From: Rhizobium sp. AAP43
Lineage (GTDB): Bacteria > Pseudomonadota > Alphaproteobacteria > Rhizobiales > Rhizobiaceae
Direction of reading: 5' to 3'
NCBI RefSeq assembly: GCF_001296045.1
Contig: NZ_LJHS01000027.1
Location: forward strand, 62,001-126,000
DNA length: 64,000 nt
Of the stretch, positions 29,101 to 39,260 are shown piece after piece. Numbering within the stretch: the first letter of the stretch is position 1; every line of letters begins with the position of its first letter. The position numbers and the translations under genes were made by a program. Below the pieces are notes generated by a model. That model worked only from the letters and a program-made list of their open reading frames with translations. It was not told where the DNA came from and ran no database searches.

Positions 29101-30938
29101 CGGAGCAGATCCGGCTTGTCGCGGCCTTCGACCACCGCGACATCTTCATCGATCCGGACCCGGTCCCGGCAACTTCGTTTGCAGAGCGCAAGCGCATGTT
29201 CGCCCTGCCACGCTCGAGCTGGCAGGACTACGACCGCTCGACCATGTCCGCCGGTGGCATGATCATATCGCGCCAGGAAAAGTCCGTGACGCTGACTCCA
29301 GAAGCGGCAGCGGCCATCGGGCTTGAGACCCTGGTGGCAACCCCATTCGACATCATGACGGCTATCCTGAAGGCCCCTGTCGACCTGCTCTGGTTCGGCG
29401 GTATCGGCACCTATATCAAGGCCCCTGCCGAGACCGATGCCGAGGTCGGTGACAGGGCAAACGATCCGATCCGCATCAACGGCATGGACGTTCGCGCAAA
29501 GGTCATCGGCGAGGGCGCCAATCTCGGCGCGACGCAGAAGGGCCGTATCGCCTATGCCCTGAACGGCGGGCGCTGCAATTCCGATGCGATCGACAATTCG
29601 GCCGGGGTCAATTCCTCCGACCTGGAGGTCAACATCAAGATCGCACTGACGCCCGCCATGCAGGAAGGCCGCCTTCCGCGTGAGAAGCGCAACATTCTGC
29701 TTGCAGAGATGACAGACGAGGTCGCGGGCCTCGTGCTGCGCAATAACTACCTGCAGTCTCTGTCGATCTCGTTGACGGAAGCCAAAGGCGCCGGCAATCG
29801 GGAAGAACTGAGCCGGCTCATGGATTATCTCGAGGGCATGGGGCGCTTGAACCGAAAGGTCGAAATGCTGCCCGATACCACGGCAGTGGCCGAGCGCTAT
29901 GTCTCCGGCAAGGCGCTCACCCGCCCCGAGATCGGCGTGTTGCTTTCCTATGCCAAGATCGTCCTGTTCGATCAGCTGGTGGAATCGAAACTGCCGGACG
30001 ATCCTTACTGCAAGACGACACTTTCCACCTATTTCCCTGCCGGCATGCGGGACCGTTTTGCAGACGATATCGGTGCGCACCGGCTCCGTCGCGAAATCAT
30101 CGCGACCGTGCTGGCCAATCATGCCATCAACCGTGGCGGCCCGGCCTTTATCGTTTCGGTTTGCGATGCGACTGGCGCGACACCAGACGAAGCGGTCAAA
30201 TCAGCACTGGTCACCCGTGATGCCTTGAGCCTGACCGAGCTTTGGGGCCGCATTGACGCTCTCGACGCAAAGATCTCCGGACAGACGCAGAACCGCCTCT
30301 ACGCCATTGTATCCACCGTATACGCCGCAATGACGCGGCTCCTCATCGATACCGGCTTGATTGCCGGACCGATTGCCGCCGCCGTCGACCAGCTCCGTTC
30401 GGCCTCGAACCGGGCACGCAGCGAGTTTCAGTCAGCGCTCCCGGATGCCGTCAGGCAGCATTTCGACGAGCAAATCGCCGAACTCGTTGCAGCCGAAGTC
30501 CCGGAAGAGGTCGCTCGCGATGTGGTCCAGCTGCAGGCGATGCAGCTACTGCCGGAAGTCCTGCAGATTGCAGAGCGGACGGGGGCGAGCTTCCCTGTGG
30601 CAATGAACGGCTTCTTTGCCGTGACGGAAACCTTCCGCATTGGCCGCCTGATCGAAAATGCGAACCGACTGCAACCATCCGATCACTATGACAGCCTCGC
30701 TCTATCACGCAGCCTGGACCGGATCGGCCAGGCCCGGCGCCAGATCGCCTGCTCGGTCTTGGTGGCCTCACAGAATGAAGAGGCACAGATGGAAAACTGG
30801 CTGTCGCGAGATCGCACCCGGATCGATCGTATCGGCCGAGAACTGACCGCGATTGTCGATAGTGGCGAGCCGAGCATTTCGAAACTGGCGGTTGCCGCCG
30901 GCCTGCTCGGCGATCTTGCACAAGACCACGCGAGGTGA
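26148..30938 (+). CDS. gdhZ: NAD-specific glutamate dehydrogenase, large (180 kDa) type
   Basis: A 1596-residue member of the large bacterial NAD-glutamate dehydrogenase family, which oxidises glutamate to 2-oxoglutarate and ammonium and mainly serves amino acid catabolism. The N-terminal half holds ACT-like regulatory regions; the catalytic domain in the second half shows KGGFFPK (about residue 835) and GVGDMSGDVFGNGM (about 967-980). The length is the family norm. The start is ATG 26148 (MDMTGTGDRV) with AGGAGA seven bases upstream; in-frame ATGs from 26079 lack a site. Long antisense frames inside it are shadows. Confidence 0.95.
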   Translation: MDMTGTGDRVELFRSAAEHAKTLSAGFIAPSAIFGRASNDDLARYTPEMLAKASVHAATHLAAWDRQSPRIVIETLAGVAPDGIPVSVVSIVDHNKSFLYDSIMGEVTSLYRDIYMAIHPILAVTQQGEVSLSNPDADPEGAIKVSYIQLHLTPLTEEQAADLIQKLEHVLRQVKVTSRDWKPMLALMETAVSEMRQLSPGRLEAERDEAIAFLEWLRNNNFTFLGMREYNYSGDGESATVERDKGSGLGILSDPNVLVLRQGQNQVTTTPEILTFLQGPDFLIVTKANVKSVVHRRAYMDYVGVKRFGPDGKVVGELRIVGLFTSTAYTRSVNQIPLLRAKVEKVVSHFDFDPRSHSGRTLQNTLENYPRDDLFQITPELLARFAEQINDLAERPRVRVLPRIDRFDRFVSLIVYVPREDYNSAVRERIGTYFKTVYNGHVSAYYPAFPEGGVARVHIIIGRRSGTTPEISQSTLEDAVREITARWSDRFASLAGPGSPQLEVGQAFQEAFTADEAVADLKHIEACLAGAPLSIAFRQGDEGKGPTLFLKIFHSAEHLPLSRRVPLLENLGFSVISERTFDIDVKSPTGADRGTVVLHDMELEIAGGAAFDLASHASAIEDTFVAAFTGTVDNDSFNRLVLKAGLSAREVSVLRAYAAYLRQAGSVYSPEYIAETLAKHPAIAADLVALFKSRFDPAQSEKARNKRDQELRGVLETELGRVPSLDEDRILRRLINAIEATLRTNFFQKAYLESERPMLAFKFDPHRLDGLPEPRPFREIFVYGVEVEGVHLRFGKVARGGLRWSDRAQDYRTEVLGLVKAQQVKNAVIVPVGAKGGFFPKLLPPPGNREAWLAAGTEAYKTYIRTLLSITDNIVGGAIVPPADTLRPDGDDPYFVVAADKGTATFSDTANGLAQAAGFWLDDAFASGGSAGYDHKKMGITARGAWETVKRHFREIDIDIQTTPFTVAGVGDMSGDVFGNGMLLSEQIRLVAAFDHRDIFIDPDPVPATSFAERKRMFALPRSSWQDYDRSTMSAGGMIISRQEKSVTLTPEAAAAIGLETLVATPFDIMTAILKAPVDLLWFGGIGTYIKAPAETDAEVGDRANDPIRINGMDVRAKVIGEGANLGATQKGRIAYALNGGRCNSDAIDNSAGVNSSDLEVNIKIALTPAMQEGRLPREKRNILLAEMTDEVAGLVLRNNYLQSLSISLTEAKGAGNREELSRLMDYLEGMGRLNRKVEMLPDTTAVAERYVSGKALTRPEIGVLLSYAKIVLFDQLVESKLPDDPYCKTTLSTYFPAGMRDRFADDIGAHRLRREIIATVLANHAINRGGPAFIVSVCDATGATPDEAVKSALVTRDALSLTELWGRIDALDAKISGQTQNRLYAIVSTVYAAMTRLLIDTGLIAGPIAAAVDQLRSASNRARSEFQSALPDAVRQHFDEQIAELVAAEVPEEVARDVVQLQAMQLLPEVLQIAERTGASFPVAMNGFFAVTETFRIGRLIENANRLQPSDHYDSLALSRSLDRIGQARRQIACSVLVASQNEEAQMENWLSRDRTRIDRIGRELTAIVDSGEPSISKLAVAAGLLGDLAQDHAR

Positions 30939-30972
30939 CAGTGTCCAACGCAGTCAGCCTTAGGGGACCTGC

Positions 30973-32382
30973 GTGAACACGAACACAATTGTCAAACCCG
31001 TAGCCGGACGCCTCGACCGAGGCGTCCTTGGCTGGATGTTCTTCGACTGGGCAGCGCAACCCTATTTTACCGTTGTGACGACCTTCATATTCGGGCCCTA
31101 TTTCGTGGCGCGCATGACGGATCACCCGGTCTCGGCACAAACTGCCTGGAGCAACGCGGCGACCATTGCCGGCGTCTTGATTGCCATCCTGTCGCCAATC
31201 CTGGGCTCGATTGCCGATCAGTCCGGCGCGCGCAAGCCCTGGATCGCCTTCTTCGCGCTCATCAAGATCATCTGCCTGTCTCTGCTTTGGACGGCAGCAC
31301 CGGGTTCTTCCGTGGCCATGATCATGCTGCTGATCATCGTTTCGAGCATTGCTGCGGAATTCTCGATCGTTTTCAACGATTCCATGATGCCACGCCTGGT
31401 CTCACAGGCGGATGTCGGTCGGGTCTCGAACGCCGCCTGGGGACTTGGCTATCTGGGCGGGATGATCGTCCTCATCGCCGTGGTTCTGCTGCTGGCCGGC
31501 AGTCCCGAAACCGGCCTCACCCTGCTTGGCATCCCCCCGCTCTTCGGGCTCGATCCAGCCACTGGCGAAGACGCCCGTGTCACCGGTCCACTATCGGCGG
31601 CATGGTATTTCCTCTTCATTCTGCCAATGTTCCTGTTCACCCCGGACGCACCCAAGGGCAAGAAACTCGGAGCAGCGGTTCGCTCTGGCCTGACCGAGAT
31701 CGGCCACACGCTTTCTGAACTCAAACAGCGATCCGGTCTCGTGCGCTTTCTCATTGCTCGCATGATCTATCAGGACGGGGTCAATGGGCTGCTGGTCCTG
31801 GGGGGCGTCTTTGCTGCGGCCATGTTCGGTTGGTCGACCATGGAGATCGGGATATACGGGATCATCCTGAACGTGGTTGCCATCCTCGGCTGTGTCGTGG
31901 CAGGACGGATCGACCGGTTGATGGGCTCCAAAGTTGTCGTCCTGATTGGCCTTTGCCTGCTGGTGCTCGCGACCTTCGGCATTGTTTCAACGGGGATCGA
32001 CTTCACGCTCTTCGGCCTGATCAACCTTCCGGTCACCGGCACAGAGGGGATCTTCGCGACCCCTGCAGAGAAGGCCTATATCCTCTACGGCCTCTTGATC
32101 GGCCTGTCTTTCGGACCGGTTCAGGCTTCATCGCGTTCCTATATGGCGCGCAGTGTGGCGGTTCACGAAGCCGGACGTTATTTCGGCATCTACGCTCTCT
32201 CCGGAAGAGCAACGAGCTTCCTTGCCACGCTGTCTTTCTCGCTGATGACCGCCGCCACAGGATCGGCGCGCCTCGGCATGGCCACGCTCCTGATCTTCCT
32301 CATGCTCGGCCTTCTGCTGCTCTGGTCAACGCCCTATCCCGCGAGCCCGGATAGGGCGGCAGCAACAGAGCTACGACAATAG
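30973..32382 (+). CDS. MFS transporter, UMF1 / Atg22-like family
   Basis: A 469-residue membrane protein with about twelve helices. The N-terminal GWMFFDWAAQPYFTVV and IADQSGARKPWI are signatures of the UMF1 (Atg22-like) branch of the major facilitator superfamily. Yeast Atg22 exports amino acids from the vacuole; bacterial substrates are unknown. It follows gdhZ by 34 bases on the same strand, so cotranscription is likely and a link with amino acid metabolism is possible. The start is GTG 30973, with AGGGGA upstream. Confidence 0.85.
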   Translation: MNTNTIVKPVAGRLDRGVLGWMFFDWAAQPYFTVVTTFIFGPYFVARMTDHPVSAQTAWSNAATIAGVLIAILSPILGSIADQSGARKPWIAFFALIKIICLSLLWTAAPGSSVAMIMLLIIVSSIAAEFSIVFNDSMMPRLVSQADVGRVSNAAWGLGYLGGMIVLIAVVLLLAGSPETGLTLLGIPPLFGLDPATGEDARVTGPLSAAWYFLFILPMFLFTPDAPKGKKLGAAVRSGLTEIGHTLSELKQRSGLVRFLIARMIYQDGVNGLLVLGGVFAAAMFGWSTMEIGIYGIILNVVAILGCVVAGRIDRLMGSKVVVLIGLCLLVLATFGIVSTGIDFTLFGLINLPVTGTEGIFATPAEKAYILYGLLIGLSFGPVQASSRSYMARSVAVHEAGRYFGIYALSGRATSFLATLSFSLMTAATGSARLGMATLLIFLMLGLLLLWSTPYPASPDRAAATELRQ

Positions 32383-32384
32383 CA

Positions 32385-32409
32385 AAAGGGCCGGTAAAAC
32401 CGGCCCTTT
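32385..32409. terminator. Bidirectional terminator between MFS gene and purH
   Basis: Perfect 10-bp stem AAAGGGCCGG / CCGGCCCTTT around a TAAAA loop, immediately after the MFS stop and 36 bases from the purH stop on the opposite strand. Confidence 0.93.
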
Positions 32410-32444
32410 CTCAATTTGTCCAAGACTGGTTGACCAAGCGTCGC

Positions 32445-34061
32445 TCAATGGCGGAAATGACGGATGCCAGTGAAGACCATGGTCACGCCATGCGCATCTG
32501 CAGCTGCTATCACTTCTTCGTCGCGCATCGATCCGCCTGGCTGAATGACGGCCGTCGCACCGGCCGCAATCGCAGCAAGCAAACCGTCTGCAAAGGGGTA
32601 GAAGGCCTCCGAAGCGACGGCAGACCCTTGCGTTAGTGGTGCGGCAAGCCCGAGAGCCTTGGCCGCATCTTCAGCCTTCAACGCGGCGATACGAGCGGAA
32701 TCGACACGGCTCATCTGGCCCGCGCCAATACCGGCCGTCTGACCATCCTTGGCATAGATGACAGCATTTGACTTCACATGCTTGGCGATCTTGAAGGCGA
32801 ACTTCATATCCTCAAGTTCGGTGGCAGTGGGCGCACGCTTGGTCACAACCTTGAGGTCGAGATCCTCGACCATGACGTTGTCGCGCGACTGGACCAGCAG
32901 ACCACCAGATACCGTCTTCGCCATCAGACCACGGCCACGCGGATCGGGCAGGGCACCTGAGGTCAGCAAGCGCAGGTTCGGCTTGGCAGCGATGATGGCC
33001 TTGGCTTCGTCAGACACAGAGGGGGCAATGATAACCTCGGTGAAGAGCTTGACGATTTCCTGCGCCGTCTCCGCATCGAGATGCTGGTTGAGGGCAATGA
33101 TGCCGCCAAAAGCCGAGGTGGAATCGCAAGCCAGTGCACGCCGATAGGCATCGGCAAGCGTCGCTCCGGTGGCAACGCCACAGGGGTTGGCGTGCTTGAT
33201 CATCGCACAGGCCGGCCCATTCGCCGGATCGAACTCAGCCACCAGTTCAAAGGCGGCATCGGTATCGTTGATGTTGTTGTAGGAGAGCTGCTTACCCTGC
33301 AGGAGCGTGGCAGTGGCAACGCCAGGCCGGTTGTCGCCCGTGACATAGAAGCCAGCGCTCTGGTGTGGATTTTCGCCGTAACGCATAGCTTCCTTCAGCG
33401 CACCACCGATCACGCGATAGGCCGGCATATCGATATCCAGCGCTTCCGCGAACCAATTGGAAATGGCCGTGTCGTAAGCCGCGGTGCGGGCATAGGCCTT
33501 CGCGGCCAGACGCTGGCGCAGCGCGTAGGTGGTCTGGCCATCATGGTCGCCAAGCGCCGCGATGACGGCGGGATAGTCAGCGGCATCCGTGACGATGGTG
33601 ACATAGGCATGGTTCTTGGCGGAGGCGCGGATCATCGCCGGGCCGCCGATATCAATGTTCTCGACTGTCGTCGGGTAGTCGCCGCCTGCAGCACGAACCT
33701 GCTCGAAGGGATAGAGATTGATCACCGCGAGATCGATCGCCTCGATCCCATGTTCCTTCATGGCCTCGGCATGATCGGCATCGTCACGGATCGACAGGAG
33801 ACCACCATGAACCCGCGGATGAAGCGTCTTGACGCGACCGTCCATGATCTCCGGAAATTCGGTGATTTCCGAAACGTCGGTGACTGGCAAACCAGCGGCA
33901 CTCAGGGCCTTGTGCGTGCCACCGGTGGACAGCAGCCGCACGCCGCGCTCATGCAGCGCCCGTGCAAAGTCTTCGATCCCCGTCTTGTCGGAAACCGAGA
34001 TGAGTGCCGTCCGGATACGGACGAGGTCGGGGGCAGGGATCTTCTTGGAAACAACGGCCAT
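32445..34061 (-). CDS. purH: Bifunctional AICAR transformylase / IMP cyclohydrolase
   Basis: A 538-residue PurH that catalyses the last two steps of IMP synthesis. The N-terminal cyclohydrolase domain (about 1-200) starts [17 protein letters not shown], and the transformylase domain includes the catalytic KHANPCG segment. Length is normal. It lies 106 bases downstream of the heparinase-type gene on the same strand; both belong to a minus-strand run with rsmB and htpX that recurs in rhizobia. Confidence 0.97.
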   Translation of the reverse strand: MAVVSKKIPAPDLVRIRTALISVSDKTGIEDFARALHERGVRLLSTGGTHKALSAAGLPVTDVSEITEFPEIMDGRVKTLHPRVHGGLLSIRDDADHAEAMKEHGIEAIDLAVINLYPFEQVRAAGGDYPTTVENIDIGGPAMIRASAKNHAYVTIVTDAADYPAVIAALGDHDGQTTYALRQRLAAKAYARTAAYDTAISNWFAEALDIDMPAYRVIGGALKEAMRYGENPHQSAGFYVTGDNRPGVATATLLQGKQLSYNNINDTDAAFELVAEFDPANGPACAMIKHANPCGVATGATLADAYRRALACDSTSAFGGIIALNQHLDAETAQEIVKLFTEVIIAPSVSDEAKAIIAAKPNLRLLTSGALPDPRGRGLMAKTVSGGLLVQSRDNVMVEDLDLKVVTKRAPTATELEDMKFAFKIAKHVKSNAVIYAKDGQTAGIGAGQMSRVDSARIAALKAEDAAKALGLAAPLTQGSAVASEAFYPFADGLLAAIAAGATAVIQPGGSMRDEEVIAAADAHGVTMVFTGIRHFRH

Positions 34062-34167
34062 GGTTCAGCTCCGGTCTGGCGACGGGCGCCCGCTGCCTCA
34101 CACGGCGGACGCGGCTGCCGCCGCCTAGCACAGGTTCACGGACGATGAAACCTTTCAAGGCGATTTG

Positions 34168-35844
34168 TCACGCCCGATGCGCCAGAAACCAACGTATTTC
34201 AGGAGCCTCGAAGGTAACTTCCAGCTGCTGCGAGGGGCGAATACCGGAGACGTCGGCAAAAAATACATCTTCTGCAATGACGAGCTTTCCAACGGGAAGC
34301 GTAAAGGTCCAGCTTTCACCATCAGGCGCGATCATGCGGACACTGCGCTGATCTATCCGTTCAAGCGTGATCGACGGATGAATGTGGAAGCGGGCAACGG
34401 CTCCGGCCGAAGGCAGGGCGGGGGCCGGGAGGCCATCAGGAAGCAGTAATCGATCTCGGCCGGCAATCTTTGTGCCCGGCTCGTTAATGCGCAGTTCCCG
34501 TTCGTGAAGCACTCCAAAACGTCCGAGATAGCCATCATGGCGCGCTGAGAGCCTGTCGCTGCCATCCGGGCCCGTCTGGCGATCGATATCGATCGCCGAT
34601 GGGGCGGATACCATGATTGACCCGAGAAACTTCGACGCAGTAATGCGCGCCGACGACACATCGCCGATGCAGACGGTAGAATGGGCTGCCGTCGTGCGGG
34701 CCAACTGCCGCAGGCGTTCGCCGGCAAAGAGCGGTGACCCGCTGTTGACGATGAACCTGTTCTTGCCCGAGGAAAGTTCGAAGGACAGGCATCCCGCATG
34801 GGCCGTATCGGAAAGGCGTGCGGATGGGGGCTTACCCGCATCGACGAGGAGCACTGTCTCGCCCGCTGCCAGCCTATGATAGCCAGCATGCGGCAATGCC
34901 TTGAACGGCTGTCCGGCAGTCTCATCATAGCGCAGAACGCTCAGCAGATCCGTCGCAAGCGCGGAACTTGCACCATTGAACAGCGCCAGGTCGCCGCCGC
35001 TGTGGCGGAAGAACCGAACGGCGGGATAGATCCGGTCAATCACCGAAATCAGACGCTGCGGGATGTCGTGGCCGAGATTGATATAGGTCTGGCGGAGCGG
35101 CAATAGATCGAACAGCAGGTCGACAGATGCCTGCGGGTTGCGCGAAGCGTGACTGCCATCTGGCAGGATCTGACGCTCGAGTTCCCGGTCGAGTTGGCGA
35201 CCCGCACGTCGAACAGCTTTGCGCGGCGCCTCCGTCGCAATCGACGCCATGGCAAGCGCGATACGGGCTTTCAGGCGAGGCAGGCCTTCCGGGAGTGTGT
35301 GGACCTCTCTGTGCAGATGACTGATCTGCAGGTTCAGAGAACCAATAAAACGGCGGTAGAAGCCGGCTTCTGCATCTCTGAGGACCACCGGAGAATGCGA
35401 CAACCAACTGATGATCCGTCGCGCTGTGACTTCCGGCTCCCATGCGACACCGGTCATGCGGCTTCCATGCAACCCAATCCACTGATCTACGACACTGCGC
35501 GTATTCTGACAGGCAACCTGGGTTTTGTAGGCGCGAACATGACGAAGCCAGCCGAATCCGTGCAACCGCATCGCAAATTGCCGTGATGGCAATTCAAGCG
35601 AGAAAGGCGATTGGCCGCCAGTTTCCAGCACTCGACCGGCCAGAGGGAAGCGGCCGGCCAGGATCTCTTCGGCGACAAAGGGATCGATCGCCCGCAGATC
35701 TGTCGGAGCCACGACAAGACGGCTTACACGAAAGCCACCGGCAAAAAACACTGACGGCATCGCGCGGCTGATCGCCCGTACGACACGGTGTTTGCCTTCG
35801 TCGATGTACAGAGAAGCGATTCTCCGGCGATCGCTGATTCGCAT
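34168..35844 (-). CDS. Heparinase II/III family protein
   Basis: A 558-residue protein of the heparinase II/III-like family, with an alpha/alpha-toroid N-terminal half (RLHGFGWLRH, then helix-rich sequence) and a C-terminal beta-sandwich carrying FHIHPSI. The family includes polysaccharide lyases, but this version lies in a purH/rsmB context conserved across rhizobia and has no signal peptide that I can see, so substrate and location are unknown. The start is set at ATG 35844 (MRISDRRRIASL); an in-frame start 30 codons upstream is possible but poorly supported. Confidence 0.82.
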   Translation of the reverse strand: MRISDRRRIASLYIDEGKHRVVRAISRAMPSVFFAGGFRVSRLVVAPTDLRAIDPFVAEEILAGRFPLAGRVLETGGQSPFSLELPSRQFAMRLHGFGWLRHVRAYKTQVACQNTRSVVDQWIGLHGSRMTGVAWEPEVTARRIISWLSHSPVVLRDAEAGFYRRFIGSLNLQISHLHREVHTLPEGLPRLKARIALAMASIATEAPRKAVRRAGRQLDRELERQILPDGSHASRNPQASVDLLFDLLPLRQTYINLGHDIPQRLISVIDRIYPAVRFFRHSGGDLALFNGASSALATDLLSVLRYDETAGQPFKALPHAGYHRLAAGETVLLVDAGKPPSARLSDTAHAGCLSFELSSGKNRFIVNSGSPLFAGERLRQLARTTAAHSTVCIGDVSSARITASKFLGSIMVSAPSAIDIDRQTGPDGSDRLSARHDGYLGRFGVLHERELRINEPGTKIAGRDRLLLPDGLPAPALPSAGAVARFHIHPSITLERIDQRSVRMIAPDGESWTFTLPVGKLVIAEDVFFADVSGIRPSQQLEVTFEAPEIRWFLAHRA

Positions 35845-36033
35845 TCTTGGTCTCGTACCGATCTTATTGATCTGACAGCAAATTTCGTCGGATTTAAGGT
35901 ATGTTGAAAATGGGCTGTCGGTCACACAACACAAGCTATGTGACTCGAATCACAGGACATAGCGTCAACGACGGGCGCTGCCGAGTGATCGGCCGACCGC
36001 TGGCGACTTGCTAACAGATTATTGCAGCATTCG

Positions 36034-37407
36034 TTAAATTTTAGCGAGTACGCAAGCGTAGAAGCCATCCAACCCGCCAGCGTCACGCAACATCGCGGGC
36101 GTCGTGCGGAATTCGCCGCGCGCTGTGACCGCAGCCTCAAGGCCGGGCCAGTTGTCAGCCTGCACAGGATCGAGCACGAGGTCCGGGTGATCTGCCAGGA
36201 CACGGTCTACGAGCTCTTCCCCCTCGCGTGGGTCAAGGGAGCAATTGGAGAAGACCAGCTTGCCGCCGGGCTTCAATTGCGTGACCGCATGACGCAAAAG
36301 CCGTTCCTGGACGCCTGCGAGCTTGGAAATGTCAGCATCATCCTTCGTCCACAAAACGTCCGGATGACGACGCGTTGTACCGGTAGAAGAGCAGGGCGCA
36401 TCGAGCAGGATTGCATCGAAGCCCTCTGCGTCCCGCAGTTCCAACAAATTCGTGTAAAGCGTCTTCGCTTCAAAGCCGAGGCGGGCGAGATTGGATTGCA
36501 GTCGCTCCAGGCGTGACTTCGATTGCTCGACAGCTGTCACATCGGCGCCAGCCAGGATCATCTGAGCCGTCTTGCCGCCAGGGGCTGCACAGAGGTCGGC
36601 GGCCCGTTTGCCCGTCAGATCACCGAAGAGCTTGACCGGAATGGCAGCCGCCATGTCCTGCACCCACCAGGCGCCTTCTTCGAAGCCTTGAAGCGTCGTC
36701 ACCGAGCCTTTGAAACGGTCGAGCCGGACCGTTCCGCCCGGAAGCACAGTTCCGCCGAGTCTCTCAGCCCAAACTTCCGGTTCCGCCTTGACGGTGAGAT
36801 CAATGGAGGGCGGCTCAAGCTGCGCGTCTGCAATCAACCGCGCCTGCTCGGCACCGTAGATTTCAGTCAACCGCGCCATGAACCAGTCTGGAATACAAGG
36901 GAGATCGGATACGGCCGCCAGAAGTTCATCCTTCTCGCGCCCGATCCGGCGCAGGAGCGCATTCACAAGCTTGGCGAAGCGACGGCTGCGGGGATCGCGA
37001 TTGGCCTGCTCGACAGCAAGATCGACGGCGGAGTGATCGGGAATGTCGAGATAAAGCATCTGCGCCGCCGCGATGATCAGCAGATGATGCAGAGCGCGCG
37101 CACCATCCGGCAGCGGCGATGCGAGCAGGCTCGCCAGGATGGACTCGATGCGGGGCAGATGGCGAAGCGCACTTTGCAGGATCGCCTTAACCAGCGCCCT
37201 GTCCGCTTCATTGAGCGCGAGAAACGCCGGATTACCATGTTCTGAATCGAGCAAGCCATCGAGAGAAGTCTTGCGATCGATAACTGCGGCCATCATCCGG
37301 CTTGCCGCGATGCGGGCGTCGAGACCTGGCTTATGCTCTCGTTCGACGGGCCGTCCCCGGTACGCGTTGGTCTTAGGCTTGTTCTTATGATTATCGGTCA
37401 AGACCAT
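36034..37407 (-). CDS. rsmB: RsmB/NOP family rRNA cytosine-C5 methyltransferase
   Basis: A 457-residue protein with an N-terminal NusB-like RNA-binding domain (about residues 35-160) and a C-terminal SAM methyltransferase. Visible motifs are [13 protein letters not shown] (SAM site), [17 protein letters not shown] (motif IV with one catalytic cysteine) and FSNCSLDP (motif VI cysteine). It probably methylates 16S rRNA C967. Its start overlaps the end of htpX by ten bases if ATG 37407 is used; a TTG at 37443 is an alternative. Confidence 0.88.
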   Translation of the reverse strand: MVLTDNHKNKPKTNAYRGRPVEREHKPGLDARIAASRMMAAVIDRKTSLDGLLDSEHGNPAFLALNEADRALVKAILQSALRHLPRIESILASLLASPLPDGARALHHLLIIAAAQMLYLDIPDHSAVDLAVEQANRDPRSRRFAKLVNALLRRIGREKDELLAAVSDLPCIPDWFMARLTEIYGAEQARLIADAQLEPPSIDLTVKAEPEVWAERLGGTVLPGGTVRLDRFKGSVTTLQGFEEGAWWVQDMAAAIPVKLFGDLTGKRAADLCAAPGGKTAQMILAGADVTAVEQSKSRLERLQSNLARLGFEAKTLYTNLLELRDAEGFDAILLDAPCSSTGTTRRHPDVLWTKDDADISKLAGVQERLLRHAVTQLKPGGKLVFSNCSLDPREGEELVDRVLADHPDLVLDPVQADNWPGLEAAVTARGEFRTTPAMLRDAGGLDGFYACVLAKI

Positions 37408-38360
37408 GGTCCTTGGGGCGGTGAGGAATTTCCGCGGCCCCAACCTGTTTTGGGAACGGACTGCGCTCGGCGCGTCGCCTTAGCAGTGGGTTCCGCCGGC
37501 GTCGAGCCCTTTGGGCCAATGTCGTTCATCGCAAGCAGGGCTTCGACACGATTGCGCGTATCCGGATGCGTGGAAAACAGATTGTCCATGCGCTGCCCGT
37601 TGAGCGGATTGATGATGAACATATGGGCAGTCGCCGGATTGCGCTCCGCATCCACATTTTCGATCCGCGACGCATCGCCGGCAATTTTCTGCAAGGCGGA
37701 GGCCAGCCACCTCGGTTGACCGCAGATCTCGGCACCGCGTCGATCGGCAGCATATTCCCGCGTCCGGCTGATTGCCATTTGTACGAGCGTCGCTGCCAGA
37801 GGCGCTACGATCATCGCGACAATAACACCAATCACTCCAAGCGGATTGTTGCGGTTGTCGCGGCCACCAGAGAACAGGAAGGCAATATTCGACAGCATGG
37901 AAATCGCACCGGCCAGCGTTGCCGTAATCGTCATGGTCAGCGTGTCACCATTTTCAATATGGGCGAGCTCATGTGCCATGACGCCTGCCACCTCTTCCGG
38001 CGTCAGACGCTGGAGAAGACCCGTCGATGCGGCGACGGCGGCATTTTCCGGATTACGCCCTGTTGCAAAAGCATTCGGCTGGGGGCTGTCGAATACATAG
38101 ACCTTCGGCATCGGCAAACCCGCATTGCGGGCAAGGTCGCGAACCATGACATAGAACTCCGGCGCCGTCCGTTCGTCGACCTCCTGCGCATGGTATGACC
38201 GCAGCACCATCTTGTCGGAATTCCAGTAGGAAAAGAAATTCATTGCCGCCGCAGCGACAAAGGCGATCATCATGCCGCCGCGGCCACCGATCAGGAAACC
38301 AACCCCCATGAAAAGGGCGGTCATGAAGGCAAGCAACATCGCTGTACGCATGGTGTTCAT
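37398..38360 (-). CDS. htpX: Membrane zinc protease HtpX
   Basis: A 320-residue M48 metallopeptidase with two N-terminal helices, the zinc motif HELAH (H130, E131, H134), and two further hydrophobic segments. HtpX takes part in quality control of inner-membrane proteins together with FtsH. The C-terminal tail after about residue 285 is proline- and basic-rich, as in rhizobial homologues. Overlap with rsmB suggests translational coupling. Confidence 0.94.
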   Translation of the reverse strand: MNTMRTAMLLAFMTALFMGVGFLIGGRGGMMIAFVAAAAMNFFSYWNSDKMVLRSYHAQEVDERTAPEFYVMVRDLARNAGLPMPKVYVFDSPQPNAFATGRNPENAAVAASTGLLQRLTPEEVAGVMAHELAHIENGDTLTMTITATLAGAISMLSNIAFLFSGGRDNRNNPLGVIGVIVAMIVAPLAATLVQMAISRTREYAADRRGAEICGQPRWLASALQKIAGDASRIENVDAERNPATAHMFIINPLNGQRMDNLFSTHPDTRNRVEALLAMNDIGPKGSTPAEPTAKATRRAQSVPKTGWGRGNSSPPQGPWS

Positions 38361-38479
38361 GTCTTGCTCCTCAGTCGCGGCGCTACAATGTGTCTGTTGC
38401 CGTTTTCGACTGTTGATTTAAAAAGCGAGCCACCCAATTTCAATGGATACACCTCAAAACTCGCCGCGAGGACCGTAGC

Positions 38480-38686
38480 ATGTCAGACGATCATGAAGAA
38501 GCAGCAGCACCGCACGAGGAACCGCGCGAACTGACTCCGGCGGCAAAACGTGCCCTGGCCGAGGCCGAAGAGAGACGGAAACATGCGCCAGTCAATCAAC
38601 CTCCCACCGAATTGGGTGGTCGAGGCGGCGCGGACCCCGCACGATTTGGTGATTGGGAAATCAAAGGTCGTGCTATCGACTTTTGA
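38480..38686 (+). CDS. Succinate dehydrogenase assembly factor 4 family protein (DUF1674)
   Basis: A 68-residue protein whose C-terminal half ends GGRGGADPARFGDWEIKGRAIDF, the diagnostic DUF1674/SDHAF4 signature. Eukaryotic SDHAF4 binds the flavinylated SdhA subunit and aids succinate dehydrogenase assembly; the bacterial protein probably does the same. The N-terminus is acidic and disordered. AGGA precedes ATG 38480. It is divergent from htpX and followed 51 bases later by the nuclease gene. Confidence 0.87.
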   Translation: MSDDHEEAAAPHEEPRELTPAAKRALAEAEERRKHAPVNQPPTELGGRGGADPARFGDWEIKGRAIDF

Positions 38687-38737
38687 GAGGAATAAATCCC
38701 TATTGATAAGGCGGCCAATGCGGAATATGTTCCTCTT

Positions 38738-39190
38738 ATGTTCCGCAAGACAACAAGTGCTGCGATAATCTTCCTCATGCTGTCCAATGGCACAGCAAAC
38801 GCCGCGACGCGCGCAATCAAAGGACCTGTTCAGGCAGAGGTCGTCAGGGTTGTCGACGGAGATACAGTCTTGGTCCAGGCCATGCCTTGGCCCGATCACC
38901 GCATTGATACCTATGTGCGACTACGCGGCATCGACGCCCCAGAGCTGAAATCTGAATGTCCAAGCTTTCGCCTGGCCGCAGAAAGAGCGAAGGATAAGCT
39001 GGCAACCTTGATGGAAGGGCAACGCAGCGTGACACTCACGTCCATCACAGGCGACAAATACTTCGGACGTGTCGTTGCTGATCTGACCCTCGAAGATGGC
39101 ACCCAACCAGCAGATCTCTTGCTGCAGATCGGTCTGGTTGAGCCGTATCAAGGGCGAGTCAAGCGGAAGCGGCTATGCCCGGATGATTAG
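38738..39190 (+). CDS. Secreted thermonuclease-like (SNase domain) protein
   Basis: A 150-residue protein with a signal peptide (MFRKTTSAAIIFLML, cleavage near ANA-A, residue 22) and a single staphylococcal-nuclease domain. The segments VVDGDTVLV, VRLRGIDAPELKSECP and DKYFGRVVADL hold the calcium-binding and catalytic Asp/Arg positions of the family. The last few residues contain RLCPDD. Target and biological role are unknown. It may be cotranscribed with the SDHAF4 gene and ends at a strong hairpin shared with acsA. Confidence 0.85.
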   Translation: MFRKTTSAAIIFLMLSNGTANAATRAIKGPVQAEVVRVVDGDTVLVQAMPWPDHRIDTYVRLRGIDAPELKSECPSFRLAAERAKDKLATLMEGQRSVTLTSITGDKYFGRVVADLTLEDGTQPADLLLQIGLVEPYQGRVKRKRLCPDD

Positions 39191-39196
39191 GGCGCG

Positions 39197-39235
39197 AACA
39201 AGAGAGGGGCTCCCATTGGGAGCCCCTCTCTTGTT
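39197..39235. terminator. Perfect 18-bp bidirectional terminator between nuclease gene and acsA
   Basis: Arms AACAAGAGAGGGGCTCCC (39197-39214) and its exact complement (39218-39235) with an ATT loop. It starts seven bases after the nuclease stop and ends 26 bases from the acsA stop, serving both strands. Confidence 0.95.
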
Positions 39236-39260
39236 TCCTGGCAGGACGAGAAGGCCGCCA

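Noticed and set aside
28371..30122. 583-residue minus-strand open frame inside gdhZ
   Set aside because: Shadow of a codon-biased gene; composition is rich in Arg, Gly, Val and Ala and no motif is present, while the plus-strand gdhZ reading is complete.
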